From Nitrososphaerota archaeon (GTDB taxonomy: Archaea; Thermoproteota; Nitrososphaeria; Nitrososphaerales; Nitrosopumilaceae): a DNA stretch of 9,503 nt. The translations under genes and the position numbers were made by a program. Below, piece after piece: positions 5,992-9,503 of the stretch; the stretch's first letter is position 1, and every line of letters begins with the position of its first letter. Below the pieces are notes generated by a model. That model worked only from the letters and a program-made list of their open reading frames with translations. It searched no databases and was not told where the DNA came from. The stretch covers positions 1-9,503 of the forward strand of contig JAGWGO010000037.1 in assembly GCA_028867395.1 (NCBI GenBank), written 5' to 3'.

Positions 5992-8900
5992 TTATTGAGA
6001 AAGCACTTGAAATTGGTATCCATTTTTCACAGTTAATGGTACAAGCGAATCCATTCCATCCCAAACATAGATTTCAGCAGAATAACTTCCAGGAGTAGTT
6101 GGGGTCCATTGGACCTGTTCCTTTATTTCGTTTGATGGGCTTATGCTATCGTTTATCCATTTCAAGTAAACAACTTTTCCTTGGTTGTCCTTTATTTGAA
6201 CAATGTAAGAGATTTTTTGATTATTTTGATAGTCGCCATTTGAAATGATATCATTGAAGGTTATTGTTTGTCCCACCTTTGGACTTTGTAACAAAGGCAA
6301 TCCATTTACATTTCTCATCTGCGTGACATGTGTGACTTTTGGAACATATGTCTGAGGAATATTGGATGCAGTGGGTTGATTTGTTTGAGTAGGAGAGGTG
6401 GATGATTGAGAAGCAGATTGTGTTTGAGATGAGGCAACCGTAGAACCGATTATAACTGATCTGCCTGATGCATCCATAAAGTCATGATACCATGCTTGCA
6501 CAGTCCCTCCGACAGGAGATATGAGAGATTTTCCATCCTCACTACATATCCATGATGGCATCTTGAACATTCCTTGGAAGGTTCCTGAACCCGGCGCAGT
6601 TTCAGTAAGTGTAAAACCGGTAGCAGCAAGGCCTCCATGATAAACTCCATTTATTGTGCATTGGTGAAATCTGAAACCTTTTATCCAGATCTCAAGAAGG
6701 ATGTTGCCATTACCGTCTCCTACGGTATCTGCTATGGGCGAACTTGGGTCACTTACGGTTGTAAACGACGTTATCGTATCAGAAGCAAGATCTGGATCAT
6801 ACAATGTTATTGTTACTGGTGAACCAATCCTGTAATTTGCAGAATCAAGTGTTACTACACCGGTGTGTGTTGGAAGACTACTTTTTGAGGTAACAGTTGT
6901 TTGTTGACCCCCGGCTGAACTTTGAACAGAAAAATTAATTCCGTTTTGATCAACCAGTTGACCATTTACAAAAAATACAATATTGCTACCAAATGTCTGC
7001 AGGGTTTTTATGAAATTTGGATCAAATTGATTTAGTTGGTTTGCTACTACATATTCTACCGTACCAGCAAAGACCCCTGATCCTGCAGATGTCTCTTGGA
7101 GTTCAGCGCGGTATACAGCATTATTCATTATCTGGCCATTTTTCATGCCAAATGAAAAAAGATCAAAAACAATTGGTTGTGTATCTGTTTCGTGTGAGAT
7201 GGTACCAGGAGAGCCACCAAAATTGATTTCTAGATATACGGGAGACGATGGGGATTGGGATTCGATTGAAGTTACTGCTGAATTACTTATCTGAACAAGG
7301 CCGTTTCCAGCAGAGACACCGCCAGAGGGCACAATTTGAACAGAGGAACTGCCAGATGCGCTACCAAAATGAAGAGTCATGCTTGTTCCTGAAAATGAAT
7401 TGATTCCTAATTGCTGTTGAAATGATCTGAGATCATAATTGACCCAGTTTGTTCCACCGGAATTAGGTTGACTAGGGTCAATAAGCAGGCTATCAAGTGC
7501 TCCGCTAGTAATTCCGAGATTCAAGGTAACCTCGTAAAAACTAGTGGTCTGGATAGAAGTTGTGTCTATCATGAGTCTTGCCGAATTGGGGTCAGTAACG
7601 CTAGAAGGAACAGAGGTCGGATTGGAAAGACTATTTGGATTTGGATAAAAATTCACATCAGATGCTCCAATTAGCGTAATCGGGCTTCCTATCTTCAGGG
7701 TAGGCACTATGGCTGAGCTTCTAAATACACTTAAAGTCTCAACGATTCCAGAGTTTAGAACTTGATTACTATCGGTTAGTGTAATAGGTTCTCTTTGTCC
7801 AGGTCCAAACTGCTGTTGACCAGTACCAAGAGTAAGACCTGCAGTTACAGTGCCAGATACAATTGATGTCGACTGGAGATTATATTCTATAGTTGCTGAT
7901 TGTCCCCTTGGAGCATTAGGTAAGATACCAATTGTAGAAACACTATTGAAGTCGCTCGTAAAGATTCCTGTATTTGGCCCCGTTTCAACAAATGTTACGA
8001 GTTTGTCGTAGGTAACTCCATGTGTAATTATTGATGTGCTAGTTTGGAGATTGTTTGTCTTTAGATTAACAACGTTTCCAAGATTCATTTCCATTTTACC
8101 ATTGTCTTTGAAACCTAGACTGCTTAGATATGGCATAAGGTTTACAAGTCCTGCCGTATTACTGCCACCAGATTCTGGAAATGCTTGGTAGAAGGTTGCT
8201 TCTGGGTTAGCTACATTAAATGTCCATGAATCCACCGAAGTTGGATCCTCATCAAGTTGAATATCGTTTATTGTTGCAAAGATATCCGAACCTGCAGGGT
8301 ATGTGTTCCTGTCAAGTTGTAATGAAATGTTGGGAATATCAAAATAGGTAAGAACCACGCTTTGCGTTCCTGTTGGTGCATCATATTCCACGTTAACATC
8401 ATTACTAAAAGTAAAGAGCTGAATAACTGGCCAGATATTTGGATTAATCCCAATTTGGCCCGGAGGTAGATTTGAATTTGTATTCAACGAGGGTGCATTT
8501 TTAAGAACATTATCCTGATTTACAGATGGTGGTTGTGGGGAACCACTACACACACCAAACGAAGCAAGCCCTTGCGTTGTTCCTGATAATCCGTTCGAGT
8601 CAGGGATTGCAATCCCGTCAGTTTGTGAAAAATCAGCTCCCAGTACAGAGGATGTGGTAGAAGAAGAACAGAAAACTCCAAAGTCCATATTCTGCCCTGA
8701 TTGGCCTCCTAGAGCTACTTGATCCGCTTGTTTGGCAGCATCTGTATTTGCAAAAAAAGCATACCAATAGCCATCAGATGCCTGAGCCATACGGAGTTGT
8801 CTTCCATTCACATTTACGTTCGGCTCTCCCTGAGCTTGGTCTAATTGTATGTTATTTCCTTTGACTATTACCTCGATTACCATTGCTCCGGAAAAATGAT

Positions 8901-9027
8901 TTTGAAATACACTATTTTCTGCAGATACAAACAAGTTTGGATGGTCTGAATAAGCTTTTACATCTGATAATAATACATTGGGAAAGACTAGAATCACCAA
9001 GAAGAAAAGAGATAATATTTTATACAA
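5992..9027 (-). CDS. Secreted S-layer-like cell-surface protein with repeated beta-sandwich modules
   Basis: This is a 1011-residue predicted extracellular protein of unknown precise role. A signal peptide is visible: a short MYK n-region, hydrophobic core 4-20, and probable cleavage after VKA (23-25). Two modules share the pattern D-x-x-x-Y-x-x-G-S (239-247 and 728-736), each followed by a D-x-L/D-x-D turn (about 255-261 and 744-750). A second motif, E-T-x-x-x-x-G-x-F, occurs three times (348-356, 645-653, 809-817). A Ser/Thr/Gln-rich linker (864-890) precedes a C-terminal Ig-like domain (about 893-1011, with VQWTPTTPGSYSAEIYVWDG). It is rich in N, S, T, Q and G, has only four cysteines after cleavage (120, 160, 790, 828), and shows no C-terminal membrane anchor. 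The start is TTG, with an in-frame TAA two codons upstream; GTG at codon 11 would leave a poor signal peptide. It could be a minor S-layer component or another envelope protein. Confidence 0.82.
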   Translation of the reverse strand: MYKILSLFFLVILVFPNVLLSDVKAYSDHPNLFVSAENSVFQNHFSGAMVIEVIVKGNNIQLDQAQGEPNVNVNGRQLRMAQASDGYWYAFFANTDAAKQADQVALGGQSGQNMDFGVFCSSSTTSSVLGADFSQTDGIAIPDSNGLSGTTQGLASFGVCSGSPQPPSVNQDNVLKNAPSLNTNSNLPPGQIGINPNIWPVIQLFTFSNDVNVEYDAPTGTQSVVLTYFDIPNISLQLDRNTYPAGSDIFATINDIQLDEDPTSVDSWTFNVANPEATFYQAFPESGGSNTAGLVNLMPYLSSLGFKDNGKMEMNLGNVVNLKTNNLQTSTSIITHGVTYDKLVTFVETGPNTGIFTSDFNSVSTIGILPNAPRGQSATIEYNLQSTSIVSGTVTAGLTLGTGQQQFGPGQREPITLTDSNQVLNSGIVETLSVFRSSAIVPTLKIGSPITLIGASDVNFYPNPNSLSNPTSVPSSVTDPNSARLMIDTTSIQTTSFYEVTLNLGITSGALDSLLIDPSQPNSGGTNWVNYDLRSFQQQLGINSFSGTSMTLHFGSASGSSSVQIVPSGGVSAGNGLVQISNSAVTSIESQSPSSPVYLEINFGGSPGTISHETDTQPIVFDLFSFGMKNGQIMNNAVYRAELQETSAGSGVFAGTVEYVVANQLNQFDPNFIKTLQTFGSNIVFFVNGQLVDQNGINFSVQSSAGGQQTTVTSKSSLPTHTGVVTLDSANYRIGSPVTITLYDPDLASDTITSFTTVSDPSSPIADTVGDGNGNILLEIWIKGFRFHQCTINGVYHGGLAATGFTLTETAPGSGTFQGMFKMPSWICSEDGKSLISPVGGTVQAWYHDFMDASGRSVIIGSTVASSQTQSASQSSTSPTQTNQPTASNIPQTYVPKVTHVTQMRNVNGLPLLQSPKVGQTITFNDIISNGDYQNNQKISYIVQIKDNQGKVVYLKWINDSISPSNEIKEQVQWTPTTPGSYSAEIYVWDGMDSLVPLTVKNGYQFQVLSQ
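6358..6438 (-). other. Ser/Thr/Gln-rich low-complexity linker within the surface protein
   Basis: Residues 864-890 of the surface protein consist almost only of S, T, Q, A, N and P (for example SSQTQSASQSSTSPTQTNQ). It separates the repeat-bearing region from the C-terminal Ig-like domain. Such linkers in archaeal surface proteins are often flexible and O-glycosylated; glycosylation here is inference. Confidence 0.7.
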
Positions 9028-9052
9028 TATTTATGCAATTGTTGTTTCCTAG

Positions 9053-9059
9053 AATTAAC
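9053..9059 (-). promoter_or_regulatory. Weak TATA-like box of the surface-protein gene
   Basis: On the minus strand this reads GTTAATT, centred about 28-29 bases before the TTG at 9027. It resembles the TTTAATTA box of mdh but is the weakest of the set. A competing AT-rich stretch, CATAAATATTGTATAAAATATT on the minus strand, overlaps the start codon itself and could be the real TATA element if translation began further downstream. Confidence 0.35.
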
Positions 9060-9120
9060 CTTGTCGAATGAGTTATCCATACTATCAACAGGAAGATATG
9101 CCAACACAAGAGCAGCGAAG

Positions 9121-9128
9121 TTTTAACT
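9121..9128 (+). promoter_or_regulatory. TATA-like box of the right-edge gene
   Basis: TTTTAACT is centred 27-28 bases before the GTG at 9152, the same spacing as the other promoters of the window, predicting a leaderless mRNA. With the surface-protein box it makes 9028-9151 a 124-base divergent promoter region. Confidence 0.45.
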
Positions 9129-9151
9129 AAGGGATTTGTGGGAGCTCCAAT

Positions 9152-9503
9152 GTGGTAAACTCAAAAACTATACTAATTGTAAGCGGCATCCTTGTGATAA
9201 CTGGCATATTAATTTCCTTTTACCAATCTGAATCTGAGATGAATGATATTGCTACATCGCAACAAACTTTGCCTGTGAGTGGTCTCATGAATGTTAGCAA
9301 GAATTTAGATCCAACCCAGAGTAAAGACGGAGTGTACTCGATCCAGATATCAGATTTTAAGAATGGGGATAGCATAAATGCCGACATAATTGATCCTAAT
9401 GGAAATCTCATAGTTACAAAATCGATAACAAAGAGCCCCATTCAAGAAAATTTTACAATTTCTTCAGCAGGAACATACGAGTTAAAAATTGAAAATATCG
9501 GGC
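9152..9503 (+). CDS. Membrane-anchored extracellular protein with beta-sandwich domain (C-terminus beyond window)
   Basis: An open frame begins with GTG at 9152 and runs off the right edge (117 codons). The N-terminus VVNSKTILIVSGILVITGIL is a basic-tipped hydrophobic segment (about 6-22), best read as a signal anchor or uncleaved signal peptide. A polar linker follows, then from about residue 59 a beta-rich domain: DGVYSIQISDFKNGDSINAD, then IIDPNGNLIV, and SSAGTYELKIENIG near the edge. This build, with a G-x-Y-x-L-x-I-x-N end, resembles small extracellular Ig/GOLD- or PPC-like domains common in thaumarchaeal envelope proteins. An in-frame TAA at 9128-9130 and the lack of another start between make GTG 9152 the best choice. 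It diverges from the S-layer-like gene and both are exported, so they may serve the same envelope. The precise function is not recognised. Confidence 0.72.
   Translation, partial: MVNSKTILIVSGILVITGILISFYQSESEMNDIATSQQTLPVSGLMNVSKNLDPTQSKDGVYSIQISDFKNGDSINADIIDPNGNLIVTKSITKSPIQENFTISSAGTYELKIENIG

Noticed and set aside
6450..8453. Several 60-70 codon frames on both strands inside the surface-protein gene
   Set aside because: All lie in other frames of one continuous 1011-codon gene with a signal peptide and repeats, and none shows a domain.

Overview
The window looks like a chromosomal segment of a moderately AT-rich ammonia-oxidising archaeon of the Nitrososphaerota (Thaumarchaeota). The reasons are the archaeal promoter style (a TATA-like box 26-29 bases before start codons, with essentially no leader), frequent TTG and GTG starts, and secreted proteins built from the D-x-x-Y-x-x-G-S beta-sandwich modules I associate with thaumarchaeal surface proteins. 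The genus is not determined; the base composition would suit a Nitrosotalea- or Nitrosotenuis-like lineage better than a GC-rich Nitrososphaera, but this is only an impression.

Layout. 1-120 (minus): 5' end of a gene, possibly a radical SAM enzyme. 225-944 (plus): VIT1/CCC1-family membrane metal transporter, overlapping tail to tail with the next gene. 934-2663 (minus): mdh (NAD-type malate dehydrogenase) followed by larB. 2664-2781: compact divergent promoter region. 2782-5965 (plus): tightly coupled operon larC-larE-cysteine desulfurase, with 4-base overlaps ATGA and TTGA. 5992-9027 (minus): a 1011-residue secreted S-layer-like protein. 9028-9151: a second divergent promoter region. 9152-end (plus): 5' part of a membrane-anchored extracellular protein. 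No RNA gene, insertion sequence, CRISPR array or stretch over 300 bases without a gene was seen.

The core of the window is a complete biosynthetic set for the nickel-pincer nucleotide (NPN) cofactor. LarB carboxylates nicotinic acid adenine dinucleotide, LarE thiolates the product, and LarC inserts nickel at the expense of CTP. The set is joined by a cysteine desulfurase that could feed sulfur to LarE and by a malate dehydrogenase that could act on the 2-hydroxyacid handled by the NPN enzyme. LarE carries a CxxC plus a third cysteine, the pattern of the [4Fe-4S], non-sacrificial LarE type, which fits the translationally coupled sulfur donor. The cofactor-using enzyme (a LarA homologue) is not in the window, so the substrate is unknown; the mdh neighbour makes malate or a related 2-hydroxyacid a testable guess. 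The nearby VIT-family transporter departs from the usual family motif in its second helix, but a link to nickel is speculative.

The two right-hand genes form a separate, divergently transcribed cell-envelope pair.
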